The notes: generated by a model not told the origin, from the letters alone. Positions 18,656 through 28,504 are shown, counted from the stretch's first letter. The stretch is DNA of 64,000 bases from Sphingomonadaceae bacterium (GCA_025056155.1 JANWWL010000005.1:124001-188000), one strand, 5' to 3'. Numbers and translations are program-made.

Positions 18656-19549
18656 ATGGCGGTGGTCGAGCCTTGGGACGGGCGGTCGGTTCCCGAGCTG
18701 CTCGAGCTCGAACGGCTCGACCTCAACCTGTTCCGCAACCGGCGGAACCAGGCGAATGCCAACCGGGCGCTGTTCGGCGGGCAAGTGCTGGCCCAGGCGT
18801 TGGCGGCCGCCACCGTCACCGCGCCCGAGGACCGAAGCGTCCATTCGCTGCACGGCTATTTCCTGCGGGCGGGCCAGGCGGACCGCGCCGTGATCTACCA
18901 GGTGGAGCGCACGCGCGACGGCGGCCGCTTCTCGACCCGGCGCGTGACGGCCATCCAGGAGGGGGAGCCCATCTTCCACATGGAACTGGGCTTCCACACG
19001 GGGGAAGAGGGCTTCGCCCACCAGCGCGACATCCCCGAAGGCATGCCGGGGCCTGAGGAGCTCCTGGACTTGGCTGGCCTGGCCGAGCGGTTGGGCGATC
19101 GCCTGCCCGAGTTCCTGCGCCGGCGCTTCCTGGGGGGTGCGCGACCGGTCGAGGTGCGGCCCGTGGACCCGATCGCCTTCCTCGACGGGCGCGGGCGCGA
19201 GCCCCGGCGCCGTTTCTGGGTGCGGATGCCGAGTGCGGAAGGCGCCGGTCCGCGCGACCAGCCGGCGCTCTTGACCTACGTGTCGGACTATTGGCTGGCC
19301 GGCACGGCCGTGCTGCCCCACGCGGCCCCGCTGCCGTCGGCCGGCATCTTCCTTGCCAGCCTCGACCATGCGATGTGGTTCCACCACCCATCGTGCGTTT
19401 CGGACTGGCTGCTGTTCGAGACGGTGAGTCCGGTGGCTCGGGCGGGCCGGGGCTTGTCGCTGGGCTTCGTGCATGACCGGGCGGGCACCTTGGTGGCCAC
19501 CATGGTGCAGGAGGCGCTGATCCGACCGCGCCGGCCGACCCCGGCGTAG
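18656..19549 (+). CDS. tesB: Acyl-CoA thioesterase II
   Basis: 297 aa, double hot-dog fold. Family blocks are ALFGGQVLAQAL, HSLHGYFLRAGQ, DGGRFSTRRVTAIQ in the first half and LASLDHAMWFHHP, WLLFETVSPVARAGRGL in the second. The Asp of the LDHAMWFH block fits the catalytic Asp of TesB. It hydrolyses medium and long-chain acyl-CoA in the cytosol, including 3-hydroxyacyl-CoA. Its 3' end is 12 bp from the convergent dnaJ gene. Confidence 0.92.
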   Translation: MAVVEPWDGRSVPELLELERLDLNLFRNRRNQANANRALFGGQVLAQALAAATVTAPEDRSVHSLHGYFLRAGQADRAVIYQVERTRDGGRFSTRRVTAIQEGEPIFHMELGFHTGEEGFAHQRDIPEGMPGPEELLDLAGLAERLGDRLPEFLRRRFLGGARPVEVRPVDPIAFLDGRGREPRRRFWVRMPSAEGAGPRDQPALLTYVSDYWLAGTAVLPHAAPLPSAGIFLASLDHAMWFHHPSCVSDWLLFETVSPVARAGRGLSLGFVHDRAGTLVATMVQEALIRPRRPTPA

Positions 19550-19561
19550 GCCGCTCGGCGT

Positions 19562-20704
19562 CTATTCCGTCAGCCCGTCCCAGACGGCCTTCATCCGCTC
19601 GAAGAAGCCGCGCGAGCGCGGGCAACTCGCCTCCCCTTTCTCCTCGATGCGGCGGAACTCCTCGAGGAGTTCGCGTTGGCGGGGGGTGAGCCGGGTGGGG
19701 GTTTCGAGTTCGACCTGGATCACGAGATCGCCTGGACCGCCCCCATTGAGCGAGGGAAAGCCGCGGCCGCGCACGCGGAACTGCCGGCCCGACTGGGTGC
19801 CCGGCGGCAGGCGGATCTCGACCGGCTGCCCATCGAGGCCCGGGATGCGGATTTCACCACCCAGCGCGGCCGTGACGAAGCTCAAGGGCACCTGCGCGTA
19901 CAGGGTCGTGCCGTCGCGCTTCCAGAAGGGGTGGGGTTTCAAGTGCACGAAGATGTAGAGGTCGCCGGGGGGGGCGCCGCGTGGGCCCGCCTCGCCCTCG
20001 CCGGCCAGGCGGATGCGGGTGCCGTCGTCCACGCCGGGTGGGATGCGCACCTTGACCGTGCGGGGGCGTTCCACCCGACCCTCGCCGCCGCATGCCGGGC
20101 ATGGGTCCGAAAGCCGCGTCCCTTCACCCCCGCACGACGGGCAGGTGCGCTCCACCACGAAGAGGCCGTTCTGCATCCGCACCGTGCCGCGCCCACCGCA
20201 GGTGGGGCAGGCGACCAGGCGCGAACCGGGACGCCCGCCCGACCCGTTGCAGGCCTCGCAGGTGGCGGCCGCGGTATAGGCGATCTCGACCTCGCGACCG
20301 TGGAACGCGTCCTCGAAGCTCACCTCGAGGTCGTAGCGCACGTCGGCGCCGCGCTGCGGCCGGCGGGTGCGACCCCGCCCCATCACGTCGCCGAAGAAGG
20401 TTTCGAAGATGTCGGCCGCGAAGCCGCCCAGATCGTCCATTCCGGGCCCGAACGGACCCGAACCGGGCGCCCCGCCGGTGAAGGCCGCGCGGCCGAAGCG
20501 GTCGTAGGCGGCTCGCTTCTGCGGGTCCTTGAGCACCTCCCAGGCTTCGTTCACCGCCTTGAAGCGCGCCTCGGCCTCCGGGTTGCCGGGGTTGCGGTCC
20601 GGATGCCACTTGAGGGCCGCCTTGCGGTAGGCGGCCTTCAGCGTCGCCTCGTCGGCGTCGCGCGAAACCCCGAGGAGTTCGTAGTAGTCCATCTCGGCCG
20701 ACAC
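19562..20704 (-). CDS. dnaJ: Chaperone DnaJ
   Basis: 380 aa from the GTG at 20704, which has GGAG 8 nt upstream; an ATG four codons in (20692) is the alternative. It has a J domain with HPD at residues 34-36, a Gly/Phe-rich segment (GAPGSGPFGPGMDD), four CxxCxGxG zinc repeats (CEACNGSG, CPTCGGRG, CPSCGGEG, CPACGGEG) and C-terminal substrate domains. It stimulates DnaK ATPase and delivers substrates. It lies 49 bp downstream of dnaK on the same strand. Confidence 0.96.
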   Translation of the reverse strand: MSAEMDYYELLGVSRDADEATLKAAYRKAALKWHPDRNPGNPEAEARFKAVNEAWEVLKDPQKRAAYDRFGRAAFTGGAPGSGPFGPGMDDLGGFAADIFETFFGDVMGRGRTRRPQRGADVRYDLEVSFEDAFHGREVEIAYTAAATCEACNGSGGRPGSRLVACPTCGGRGTVRMQNGLFVVERTCPSCGGEGTRLSDPCPACGGEGRVERPRTVKVRIPPGVDDGTRIRLAGEGEAGPRGAPPGDLYIFVHLKPHPFWKRDGTTLYAQVPLSFVTAALGGEIRIPGLDGQPVEIRLPPGTQSGRQFRVRGRGFPSLNGGGPGDLVIQVELETPTRLTPRQRELLEEFRRIEEKGEASCPRSRGFFERMKAVWDGLTE

Positions 20705-20753
20705 GGGCGGGCTCCGCACGCGCGGGCGGGGCTCGGGCCCCGCCCTCCCTTCG

Positions 20754-22655
20754 TCAGTTGGGCCGGTCGTTCACCTCCGTGAAGTCGGCGTCCACCACCT
20801 CTTCGTTCGGGGTGCCGGCCTTGCCAGCCTCGGCGCCGGCGGACGCCTGCTGCGCCTGGTAGATGGCCTGGCCCATGCGCATCGCCAGGCTGCCCAGCTT
20901 CTCGGTCTTGGCCTTGAGCTCGGCCGTATCGGCCTTGTCGAGGATCCCGCGCGCGTCGGCGATGGCGGCCTCCAGCTCCGACTTCAGGTCGGCGGGCAGC
21001 TTGGCCTCGTTCTCCTTGAGCTGGCGTTCGGTGGAGTAGACCAGGCTGTCCAACTGGTTGCGCGCCTCGGCCCGCTCGCGCCGCGCCCGGTCTTCGGCCG
21101 CGTAGCGCTCGGCCTCCTTCACCATGCGCTCGATCTCGTCCTTGGTCAGGCCGCCCGAGGGCTGGATGCGGATCTGCTGTTCGCGTCCCGTGCCCTTGTC
21201 CTTGGCCGAGACCGAGACGATGCCGTTCGCGTCGATGTCGAAGGTCACCTCGATCTGGGGCACGCCGCGCGGGGCGGGCGGGATGCCCACCAGGTCGAAC
21301 TGGCCCAGCAGCTTGTTGTCGGCGGCCATTTCGCGTTCGCCCTGGTAGACCTTGATGGTCACGGCCGACTGGTTGTCGTCGGCGGTGGAGAAGATCTGGC
21401 TCTTCTTGGTGGGGATGGTGGTGTTGCGGTCGATGATGCGGGTGAAGACGCCGCCCAGGGTCTCGATGCCCAGCGACAGGGGCGTGACGTCGAGCAGCAG
21501 GACGTCCTTCACGTCGCCCTGCAGCACGCCCGCCTGGATGGCCGCGCCCATCGCCACCACCTCGTCCGGGTTGACCGAGGTGTTAGGTTCGCGGCCGAAC
21601 AGCTCCTTCACGAAGGCGCGCACGGCCGGCATGCGGGTCATGCCGCCCACCAGGATCACTTCGTTGATGTCCGACGGCCGGACGCCCGCTTCCTTCATGG
21701 CGTCGAGGCAAGGCTGGCGGGTCTTCTCGATCAGGTCGACCACCAGCCGTTCGAGTTCGGCGCGCGTGATCGTGCGCACCAGGTGCTTGGGTCCCGTCTG
21801 GTCGGCGGTGATGAACGGCAGGTTGACTTCGGTGGTGGCCGAGGACGACAGTTCAATCTTTGCCTTCTCGGCCGCTTCCTTCAGCCGCTGGAGGGCAAGC
21901 TTGTCGTTCCTGAGGTCGATGCCGTTCTCGCGCCGGAACTCCTCGGCCAGGAAGTCGACGAGCTTCTTGTCGAAGTCCTCACCACCCAGGAAGGTGTCGC
22001 CGGCGGTCGACTTCACTTCGAACACCCCGTCGCCCAGCTCCAGGATCGAGATGTCGAAGGTGCCGCCGCCCAGGTCGTAGACCGCGATGGTGTGGGCGTC
22101 CTTGCGCTTGTCGAGGCCGTAGGCGAGCGCGGCGGCCGTGGGTTCATTGATGATGCGCAGGACTTCCAGGCCGGCGATCTGGCCTGCGTCCTTCGTGGCC
22201 TGCCGCTGCGCGTCGTTGAAGTAGGCCGGCACGGTGATCACGGCTTGCGTCACCGTCTCGCCCAGGTAGCGTTCGGCAGTCTCCTTCATCTTCTGGAGCA
22301 CGAAGGCCGAGATCTGGGAGGGGCTCCAGTCCTTGCCGCCGGCGTGCACCCAGGCGTCGCCGTTGGGCCCCGGGACGATCCGGTAGGGGACGAGACCCAT
22401 GTCCTTCTTCGTCATTGGGTCGTCGAAGCGCCGGCCGATGAGCCGCTTGACGGCGAAGATCGTGTTCTCGGGATTGGTCACGGCCTGGCGCTTGGCGGGC
22501 TGGCCCACCAGCCGTTCGCCGTCCTTGGTGAAGGCGACCATGCTGGGGGTGGTCCGCATGCCCTCCGCGTTCTCGATCACCTTCGGTGCCGAGCCTTCCA
22601 TCACGGCCACGCAGCTGTTCGTGGTGCCGAGATCGATGCCGATGACCTTGCCCAT
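20754..22655 (-). CDS. dnaK: Chaperone DnaK (Hsp70)
   Basis: 633 aa. The ATG at 22655 is preceded by AGAGGAC and begins [14 protein letters not shown], the standard Hsp70 N-terminus. The nucleotide-binding domain includes [13 protein letters not shown] and [13 protein letters not shown], then the linker [19 protein letters not shown] and the substrate-binding domain with lid. The tail ends [12 protein letters not shown], like other proteobacterial DnaK. It forms an operon with dnaJ; grpE is 1.5 kb away in a separate hrcA-grpE unit. Confidence 0.98.
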   Translation of the reverse strand: MGKVIGIDLGTTNSCVAVMEGSAPKVIENAEGMRTTPSMVAFTKDGERLVGQPAKRQAVTNPENTIFAVKRLIGRRFDDPMTKKDMGLVPYRIVPGPNGDAWVHAGGKDWSPSQISAFVLQKMKETAERYLGETVTQAVITVPAYFNDAQRQATKDAGQIAGLEVLRIINEPTAAALAYGLDKRKDAHTIAVYDLGGGTFDISILELGDGVFEVKSTAGDTFLGGEDFDKKLVDFLAEEFRRENGIDLRNDKLALQRLKEAAEKAKIELSSSATTEVNLPFITADQTGPKHLVRTITRAELERLVVDLIEKTRQPCLDAMKEAGVRPSDINEVILVGGMTRMPAVRAFVKELFGREPNTSVNPDEVVAMGAAIQAGVLQGDVKDVLLLDVTPLSLGIETLGGVFTRIIDRNTTIPTKKSQIFSTADDNQSAVTIKVYQGEREMAADNKLLGQFDLVGIPPAPRGVPQIEVTFDIDANGIVSVSAKDKGTGREQQIRIQPSGGLTKDEIERMVKEAERYAAEDRARRERAEARNQLDSLVYSTERQLKENEAKLPADLKSELEAAIADARGILDKADTAELKAKTEKLGSLAMRMGQAIYQAQQASAGAEAGKAGTPNEEVVDADFTEVNDRPN

Positions 22656-22761
22656 GTCCTCTGCCGTCCTCTGTTCTGTCGCGCGGGCTCGACGGGGCCT
22701 GCGCGTCGCATTCGGGATGTCCGGCGCCCCCAGAGGACCCACCGGCCGCACCCCGCCCGCG

Positions 22762-22790
22762 ATATAGGCGGGGGTCCAAGCGCTTCAACC
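22762..22790 (-). promoter_or_regulatory. Candidate heat-shock (RpoH-type) promoter of dnaK
   Basis: Reading leftward, GGTTGAAGCG (complement of 22781-22790) is followed about 15 nt later by CCTATAT (complement of 22762-22768), preceded by a C-run. This resembles alphaproteobacterial RpoH promoters (TTGAA ... CCCC-TAT-like). It would give a leader of about 100 nt to the dnaK ATG. No CIRCE inverted repeat is present, in line with sigma-32 rather than HrcA control of dnaK in many alphaproteobacteria. Confidence 0.5.
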
Positions 22791-22892
22791 GGCCGCATCG
22801 GGCCAGCTCCGGGCCGGGCGCGACATCGGCACCGTTGCGCGCCCGGAGTCGCGGGGCCTAAGGCGACGCTTCGCATCACGGGAGAACATTAG

Positions 22893-23387
22893 ATGTCCGG
22901 TCGGCGAGGGCGCGTGCTGGGGGTCGTGTCGCTGGTGGCGGCGGGTGGGTTGCTGGCGCTCGCCTTGTTCGGCGGGCGGGTCGTGGATCGGCCCGCGCTG
23001 GCCCAGGCGGGGGCCGTGCGGGCGTCCGAGGCGTGGATTCGCCTGCCGGCCGCACCCGGGCGGCCCGCGGCGGGCTACGTCGAGCTGGTGGGGGCGGCCG
23101 GGGAAGCGTTGGTGGCCGCCTCAACCCCTATGGCCGCACGCACCGAACTGCACAGCATGGTGTTGGAGGGTGGGGTGATGCGCATGCGGGCCGAGCCGCG
23201 CCTGCCCTTCGACGGCGACGGGCGGCTGGTGCTGAAACCCGGCGGCCACCATCTGATGTTCTTTGACCTCGATCCCAAGCTGAAGCCCGGTCAGCGCGTG
23301 CCCGTGGACCTGGTGTTCGCGTCGGGCGCGAAGCTGCGCCTGTCGGCCGAAGCGCGCGCGCCCACGGGGGAGGCCCATCGCGACTGA
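22893..23387 (+). CDS. Copper chaperone PCu(A)C
   Basis: 164 aa with a hydrophobic N-terminal export or anchor segment (VLGVVSLVAAGGLLALALFGG). The PCuAC motif is present: ELHSMVLEGGVMRMR gives His and Met ligands, and KPGGHHLMFFDL gives the second His-x-Met set. The family carries Cu(I) in the periplasm and supplies the CuA site of cytochrome c oxidase. GGGAGAA is 8 nt before the ATG. It is divergent from dnaK. Confidence 0.9.
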   Translation: MSGRRGRVLGVVSLVAAGGLLALALFGGRVVDRPALAQAGAVRASEAWIRLPAAPGRPAAGYVELVGAAGEALVAASTPMAARTELHSMVLEGGVMRMRAEPRLPFDGDGRLVLKPGGHHLMFFDLDPKLKPGQRVPVDLVFASGAKLRLSAEARAPTGEAHRD

Positions 23388-23439
23388 ACGCGGCGGCTGC
23401 CGGGCGCTGACCACGGGCGAGCGGGCGATCGTCCGCCGG

Positions 23440-23928
23440 GTGTTCGGGTCGGCCCTCGATCCCGAGCCCGTGCGGCTGCACCGGGCCCGGTGGTGGCGGT
23501 TGCAGCCCGCCTGGATCACCATGGCGCCCGACGGCCACGTCTGGTTCCACCCCGACGGGGCGGACTGGTCGGAGGATTTCGCCGCCGAAGGCCCGGCTCG
23601 GCGCGGTCTGTTCGTGCACGAGCTGGTGCACGTGTGGCAGCGTCAATGCGGCCTCGATCTCAGGTTCCGCCGGCTTCCGTTCGCCCGCTACCGGTACCTG
23701 CCGTTCCGGCCGGGCAAGCCGTTCCACGCCTATGGCATCGAACAGCAGGCCGAGATCGTGCGCGACGCCTATCTGCTGGCCGAGGGTCTGGCGCTTCCCG
23801 GACGGCCGCCTCTCGCTGCCTATCTCGAACTCCTCCCCTTCCAGGGCGAGCTCGCCGGCCCGACGGCGGCCGGAGCGCGCCAGGTGATGCCGGCAGCGGC
23901 CGCGCCCGGGCCGCCTCGGATGGCGTGA
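23440..23928 (+). CDS. Putative zinc metallopeptidase-like protein (HExxH), start uncertain
   Basis: 162 aa from the GTG at 23440. The motif FVHELVHVWQRQ contains HExxH, a zincin-type metal site, in a small protein like those annotated vgr-related. Coding-like sequence (LTTGERAIVRRV) continues upstream in the same frame to about 23380 with no ATG, GTG or TTG, so the real start may be a CTG at 23407 or similar, overlapping or abutting the end of the PCu(A)C gene. The third zinc ligand is not evident. No signal peptide is seen. The function is unknown. Confidence 0.65.
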   Translation: MFGSALDPEPVRLHRARWWRLQPAWITMAPDGHVWFHPDGADWSEDFAAEGPARRGLFVHELVHVWQRQCGLDLRFRRLPFARYRYLPFRPGKPFHAYGIEQQAEIVRDAYLLAEGLALPGRPPLAAYLELLPFQGELAGPTAAGARQVMPAAAAPGPPRMA

Positions 23929-24165
23929 GCCGAAGGTGCAGGATTCGGCCCGCGGTGGCCCGGCCGAAGGCCTGGACTTTCGGCGCGCCGCTGCGGGCCC
24001 GCGTCACGCCGGCGTTCGCTGCGCGTCACCACGGCCGGGCAGCCGATGCCGCCCTCGCCTTTCACGGCGCGCGTCGCGGCGGTGACGCGCTGCGGGCATC
24101 CGGGTCGCCATCGCCCGGCGCGTCGTCGGCGGGTCGGCCGGGTCTCCCCGGGGCCTCGGCTGAAC

Positions 24166-24792
24166 TCAAGAGGCTCCCTTCTCCTCCGTCGCCGCCCGCG
24201 TCTCCTCGGTCGCCGCCCGCGCCCGGGCCACCCCCACGAGGGCGGGTCGCAGCAGCCGGTCCTTCATGCGATATCCGGGCTGCAACTCGGCCACGATCGT
24301 TCCAGGGGGGGAGTCGCTCTCCATCTCCACCATCGCCTGGTGGTGCATGGGATCGAGCGGCTGGCCCAGGGCCTCGACGCGCTGGATGCCGTGCCGGTCG
24401 AAGACGTGGTGCAGTTCGCGGCGCACCGCTTCGAGCCCGTCGGCCAGAGGTTTGAGGGTGGTGTCCGGCTCGGTCGGCAGGCAGGCCAGGGCCCGATCGA
24501 GGTTGTCGGCCACCACCAGGATGTCGCGTGCGAAGGCGGCCGCGGCGTAGGTGACGGCCTCGGCCTTCTCGCGTTCCAGGCGCCGGCGGGTGTTCTCGGC
24601 CTCGGCGGTGGCGCGCAGGGCCTGGTCCTTCAGGCGGTCGCGTTCGGCCGTGAGCGCCTCGAGGTCGGCGCGCAAGCTCGCCAACTCGGCCTTCAGGCTT
24701 GCCACCTCGGGGTCCGCCGCCTCGGGTTGGGCGGGAGGGGGGGTGGCCTCGGCCGGGTCCGGCGTGGAGGTCGTCACGTCGGTGTCGCTCAT
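24166..24792 (-). CDS. grpE: Nucleotide exchange factor GrpE
   Basis: 208 aa. A Pro/Ala-rich N-terminus is followed by a long coiled coil (VASLKAELASLRADLEALTAERDRL in part) and the C-terminal GrpE beta domain with VRRELHHVFDRHGIQRVEA, GQPLDPMHHQAM and PGTIVAELQPGYRMKDRLLRPALV. It releases ADP from DnaK. The ATG overlaps the hrcA stop by 4 nt (ATGA). The same frame is open far upstream, but that is antisense or out of frame of hrcA and rph. Confidence 0.96.
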   Translation of the reverse strand: MSDTDVTTSTPDPAEATPPPAQPEAADPEVASLKAELASLRADLEALTAERDRLKDQALRATAEAENTRRRLEREKAEAVTYAAAAFARDILVVADNLDRALACLPTEPDTTLKPLADGLEAVRRELHHVFDRHGIQRVEALGQPLDPMHHQAMVEMESDSPPGTIVAELQPGYRMKDRLLRPALVGVARARAATEETRAATEEKGAS

Positions 24793-25856
24793 TCCTGTCC
24801 CATCAATCTGGAGATGCGGCTGGCCGCGAAATCCACGATGGGCACGACTCGGGCGTAGTTCAACCGGGTGGGCCCGATGACGCCCACCACGCCCAGGATG
24901 CGCCCGTCGGCCCCGCGGTAGGGGGCGGCCACCACGGCCGAGCCCGACAGGGCGAACAGGCGGGTCTCGGCGCCGATGAAGATCTTGAGGGCGTCGGCCG
25001 CGCGCGCCTCGTCGAGGAGCTTGAGCAGCTGTTCCTTGGCCTCGAGCTCTTCGAGCAGCAGGCGGGCGCGTTCGAGGTCGGCCGAGCCCAGAAGATGCGA
25101 CGTCCCGCGCACGATGAGGACGGGACCCGAGGCGTCGTGAGTCCAGGCGGCGAGCCCTTCCTGTACCAGGCCTGCCGTTAGCCGGTCGAGCTCGGCCCGA
25201 CCCGAGGCGATCTCGGACGCTAGGCGGCGGCTGGCCTCGGCCAGGGTCAGGCCCGAGAGCCGGGCGTTCATGTAGGTTTCGGCCTCGGCCACGGTCGAGG
25301 CCGGAATGGGTTCGGGAAGCTCGATGATACGGTTCTCGACCGTTCCGTCGGTGCCCACCAGCACGCTCAAGATCCGGGTGGACGACAGGGGCACCAGGCT
25401 CAGCTGCCGGATGGCCGCCTCTGACTTGGGCGCTACCACCACGGCCGCGCAGCGGGCCAGGCCCGAGAGGGCGCTCGTGGTGCGGGCCAGCGCGTCTTCC
25501 AGGCTCGATCCTTGGGCGCGCGCTTCGGCCTCGATGGCGGCGATCTCGGCCTCGGTGGGCGGGCTTACCTGCATCATGCCGTCGACGAACAAGCGCAGGC
25601 CGCGCTCGGTGGGCATGCGGCCGGCTGAAGTGTGGGGTGCCGTGAGCAGGCCCAGCTCTTCCAGGTCCTGCATGACGTTGCGGATCGAGGCGGCCGACAG
25701 CCCCAGGCCACCCGCCTTGGCCAGCGTGCGCGAGCCCACCGGTTCCCCGGTGGCGAGGTAGGTTTCCACGATGTCCCGGAAGATGATGCGGGCGCGTTCG
25801 GTAAGCTGCGCGATCGCACCCGCCGAGCCGGGGTCGTTCGCGATCTGCATCGCCAT
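24789..25856 (-). CDS. hrcA: Heat-inducible transcription repressor HrcA
   Basis: 355 aa. An N-terminal winged helix (VGSRTLAKAGGLGLSAASIRN, within LEELGLLTAPHTSAGRMPTERG) is followed by the GAF-like domain and a C-terminal VGVIGPTRLNYARVVPIVD. It binds CIRCE operators, usually upstream of groESL in alphaproteobacteria; none is seen in this window. It forms an operon with grpE and is divergent from rph. Confidence 0.96.
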   Translation of the reverse strand: MAMQIANDPGSAGAIAQLTERARIIFRDIVETYLATGEPVGSRTLAKAGGLGLSAASIRNVMQDLEELGLLTAPHTSAGRMPTERGLRLFVDGMMQVSPPTEAEIAAIEAEARAQGSSLEDALARTTSALSGLARCAAVVVAPKSEAAIRQLSLVPLSSTRILSVLVGTDGTVENRIIELPEPIPASTVAEAETYMNARLSGLTLAEASRRLASEIASGRAELDRLTAGLVQEGLAAWTHDASGPVLIVRGTSHLLGSADLERARLLLEELEAKEQLLKLLDEARAADALKIFIGAETRLFALSGSAVVAAPYRGADGRILGVVGVIGPTRLNYARVVPIVDFAASRISRLMGQE

Positions 25857-25947
25857 CCGACATAGGCAGGGCGTGCTTCGGTCTCAACCGTTGCCGCGTG
25901 GCCTGGCGCGCGGCTAGGGCCGCGTCGTTCGCGGCTGGAGAGGTTCC

Positions 25948-26664
25948 GTGCGCCCGTCGGCCCGTGCGCCCGACGAGATGCGGGCGATCGAGATCGTGCC
26001 CCATGCCAATGTGCATGCGGAAGGGTCGTGCCTGGTGCGGTTCGGGGCCACCCACGTCTTGGTGACGGCCTCGGTCGAACAGCGCGTGCCGCCCTTCCTC
26101 AAGGGCAGCGGTTCGGGCTGGGTGACGGCCGAATATGGGATGCTGCCGCGCGCGACCCACACGCGTTCGGAGCGGGAGGCGAGCCGCGGTCGGCCGTCGG
26201 GGCGAACGCAGGAGATCCAGCGGCTGATCGGCCGGGCGCTGCGGGCCGCAACCGACCTTGCCGCCCTGGGCGAGCGGCAGATCACGATCGACTGCGACGT
26301 GCTGCAGGCCGACGGGGGCACGCGCACGGCGGCGATCTCAGGGGCGTGGGTGGCGCTGCGGTTGGCGCTCGACCGGCTGCACGCGCAGAGCCCGTGGCCC
26401 CGTGATCCGCTGCCGCTGCAGGTGGCGGCCGTCTCGTGCGGGGTGTTCGAAGGCCAGCCGGTCTTGGATCTCGATTACGCGGAGGATTCGGCTGCGGAGA
26501 CCGACGCCAACTTCGTGCTGTCGTCGGACGGGCGGATCATCGAGGTGCAGGCGACCGCCGAGAAGAAGCCGCTTGATGAGGAGGTGCTGTTGCGCCTGCT
26601 GCGGCTGGCGCGCATCGGTTGCGCCGAGGTCTTCGCGGCGCAGCGCCAGGCCGTGGGCCGATGA
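25948..26664 (+). CDS. rph: Ribonuclease PH
   Basis: 238 aa. The start GTG at 25948 gives [12 protein letters not shown], the conserved RNase PH N-terminus, with GGAGAGG upstream. Other blocks are [32 protein letters not shown] and [19 protein letters not shown] (phosphate and metal site). It is a phosphorolytic 3'-5' exonuclease trimming tRNA 3' ends. Its stop overlaps rdgB (ATGA). Confidence 0.97.
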   Translation: MRPSARAPDEMRAIEIVPHANVHAEGSCLVRFGATHVLVTASVEQRVPPFLKGSGSGWVTAEYGMLPRATHTRSEREASRGRPSGRTQEIQRLIGRALRAATDLAALGERQITIDCDVLQADGGTRTAAISGAWVALRLALDRLHAQSPWPRDPLPLQVAAVSCGVFEGQPVLDLDYAEDSAAETDANFVLSSDGRIIEVQATAEKKPLDEEVLLRLLRLARIGCAEVFAAQRQAVGR

Positions 26665-27284
26665 GCGGGCGGCTGGCCATGGCCCCCGGGGCCCGGCTGG
26701 TGGTGGCCACGCACAATCCCGGCAAGCTTCGCGAGATGGCCGACCTGCTGGCGCCGCTGGGGATCCCGGCGGTCGGGGCGCAGGAGCTGGGTCTGCCCGT
26801 GCCGGACGAAACGGAGACGAGCTTTGCGGGCAACGCGCTTCTCAAGGCGCGGGCGGCCGCCCGGGCGTCGGGCCTGCCGGCGCTGGCCGACGATTCCGGC
26901 CTTTGCGCGGACGCGCTCGGGGGGGCGCCGGGGGTCCACACGGCCGATTGGGCGGAGACGGGCTGCGGACGCGACTGGATGCTGGCCATGCGCCGGTTGG
27001 AGGAGGCGCTGCGCGCCCTGGGGCCGGGGGTGTCGCGCCAGGCCCGGTTCGTCTGCGCGCTCGCGCTGGTAATCCCCGGCGACGGCGAGGCGGTGTTCGA
27101 AGGCGTCTGTCCCGGGCGGCTGGTGTGGCCGCCCCGGGGCGACCGCGGCTTCGGCTACGACCCCATGTTCGTGCCCGACGGCGAGAACGAAACGTTCGGC
27201 GAGATGGAACCGGAGCGTAAGCACCGGATGAGCCACCGGGCGGCTGCGTTCGCGAAGCTGGTGGCCGCCCTGCGGCCGGTCTGA
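26661..27284 (+). CDS. rdgB: dITP/XTP pyrophosphatase (RdgB/HAM1)
   Basis: 207 aa. It begins with the family's substrate loop [37 protein letters not shown] and [15 protein letters not shown] follow, ending with [14 protein letters not shown]. It hydrolyses non-canonical purine triphosphates (dITP, XTP) to keep them out of DNA. The ATG at 26661 overlaps the rph stop by 4 nt. hemW follows 11 bp later. Confidence 0.96.
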   Translation: MSGRLAMAPGARLVVATHNPGKLREMADLLAPLGIPAVGAQELGLPVPDETETSFAGNALLKARAAARASGLPALADDSGLCADALGGAPGVHTADWAETGCGRDWMLAMRRLEEALRALGPGVSRQARFVCALALVIPGDGEAVFEGVCPGRLVWPPRGDRGFGYDPMFVPDGENETFGEMEPERKHRMSHRAAAFAKLVAALRPV

Positions 27285-27295
27285 GGCGTTGCCCG

Positions 27296-28492
27296 ATGAC
27301 GGCCGACCCGTCCCCGCCGGTGCCGGACGGCCCGCCGCTCGGACTTTACGTGCACTGGCCATTTTGTGTCACGAAGTGTCCCTATTGCGACTTCAACAGC
27401 CATGTGCGCGATGGCTGGGACGAGACTGTCTGGCAGCGGGCCCTGCTGGCGGACCTGGCGCACGAGGCGGCGATGACGCCTGGGTATCGCCTGGTCTCCG
27501 TGTTCTTCGGTGGCGGGACGCCGTCCTTGATGGCGCCGGCGACGGTGGCCCGAGTGCTTGACCGCGCCGCGGCCCTGTGGGCGACCGCGCCGGACCTGGA
27601 GGTAAGCCTGGAGGCCAATCCGTCCTCGGTCGAGGCGGCCCGCTTCCGCGACCTGGCGGCCGCTGGGGTTCAGCGCCTGTCGCTCGGCCTGCAAGCGCTG
27701 GACGATGTCGCGCTGCGGCTTCTGGGTCGCCCGCACGACGTGGCGCAGGGGTTGCGGGCGCTGCGGGCCGCGGTAGCCGTTTTCCCTAGGGTTTCAATAG
27801 ACCTCATCCACTCGCGGCCGGATCAGACGGCGGCTGCTTGGGCCCGCGAGCTCGACCGAGCCTTGGCCTTCGGCACGGGGCATCTGTCGGCCTATCAGCT
27901 CACCATCGAGCCTGGAACTCGTTTCGCGAGCCTTGCGCGCCGGGGCCGGCTGGCGCTGCCGCCCGAGGATGAGGCCGCGGCCATGTTCGAACTGACGGCC
28001 GAGCGGTGCCGGGCGGCGGGGCTCGGGGCTTACGAGATTTCGAACCACGCGCGGCCGGGAGAGGAATGCCGGCACAACCTGCACGTGTGGCGCTATGGAG
28101 CCTATGTGGGGATCGGGCCGGGCGCCCACGGGCGGCGGGGGGGTGTCGCGACTGTCCGGCACCGACGGCCCGAGGCCTACTTGGGGGCGGTTGCCCACCA
28201 CGGCCATGGCATCGCGGACGAGCGACCCGTTCCCCCAGCGCAAGCGGCGCGGGAGGCGCTGCTGATGGGGCTGAGGCTTGCCGAAGGGGTGGACCCTGTC
28301 CGCTTCCAGGCGGCGACCGGCGTGGCGCTCGTCCAAGCGATCAACCCTGAGGCGCGGGTGCGGCTTCAGTCGTGGGGGCTCCTGGCCCCGGGTCCGGGGC
28401 TGGTGGCGACGGCGGCGGGCCGGGCGGTCTTGGATGCCGTGCTGGTCGAGCTCGTCGCGCCGCTTGAACGGGCGGCGGCCGAGGCCACATGA
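27296..28492 (+). CDS. hemW: Radical SAM protein HemW (coproporphyrinogen III oxidase-like heme chaperone)
   Basis: 398 aa. The [4Fe-4S]/SAM motif is C24-x3-C28-x2-C31 (FCVTKCPYC) after LYVHWP. FFGGGTPSLM, EANPSS, GVQRLSLGLQALDD and YEISNHARPGEECRHNLHVWRYG are HemW/HemN-like blocks. The residues before the first cysteine are those of HemW rather than of the dehydrogenase HemN, so heme insertion is the likelier role. It sits in the common rph-rdgB-hemW order. Confidence 0.93.
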   Translation: MTADPSPPVPDGPPLGLYVHWPFCVTKCPYCDFNSHVRDGWDETVWQRALLADLAHEAAMTPGYRLVSVFFGGGTPSLMAPATVARVLDRAAALWATAPDLEVSLEANPSSVEAARFRDLAAAGVQRLSLGLQALDDVALRLLGRPHDVAQGLRALRAAVAVFPRVSIDLIHSRPDQTAAAWARELDRALAFGTGHLSAYQLTIEPGTRFASLARRGRLALPPEDEAAAMFELTAERCRAAGLGAYEISNHARPGEECRHNLHVWRYGAYVGIGPGAHGRRGGVATVRHRRPEAYLGAVAHHGHGIADERPVPPAQAAREALLMGLRLAEGVDPVRFQAATGVALVQAINPEARVRLQSWGLLAPGPGLVATAAGRAVLDAVLVELVAPLERAAAEAT

Positions 28493-28504
28493 GCGGCGGG
28501 TCCC

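Noticed and set aside
22656-22892. CIRCE operator searched for upstream of dnaK
   Set aside because: No TTAGCACTC-N9-GAGTGCTAA-like inverted repeat was found; HrcA probably acts on genes outside this window.
24166-26160. 664-codon leftward frame including grpE
   Set aside because: Upstream of the grpE ATG it is out of frame with hrcA and then antisense to rph, with Arg/Pro/Gly-rich nonsense composition. The real gene is 24166-24792.
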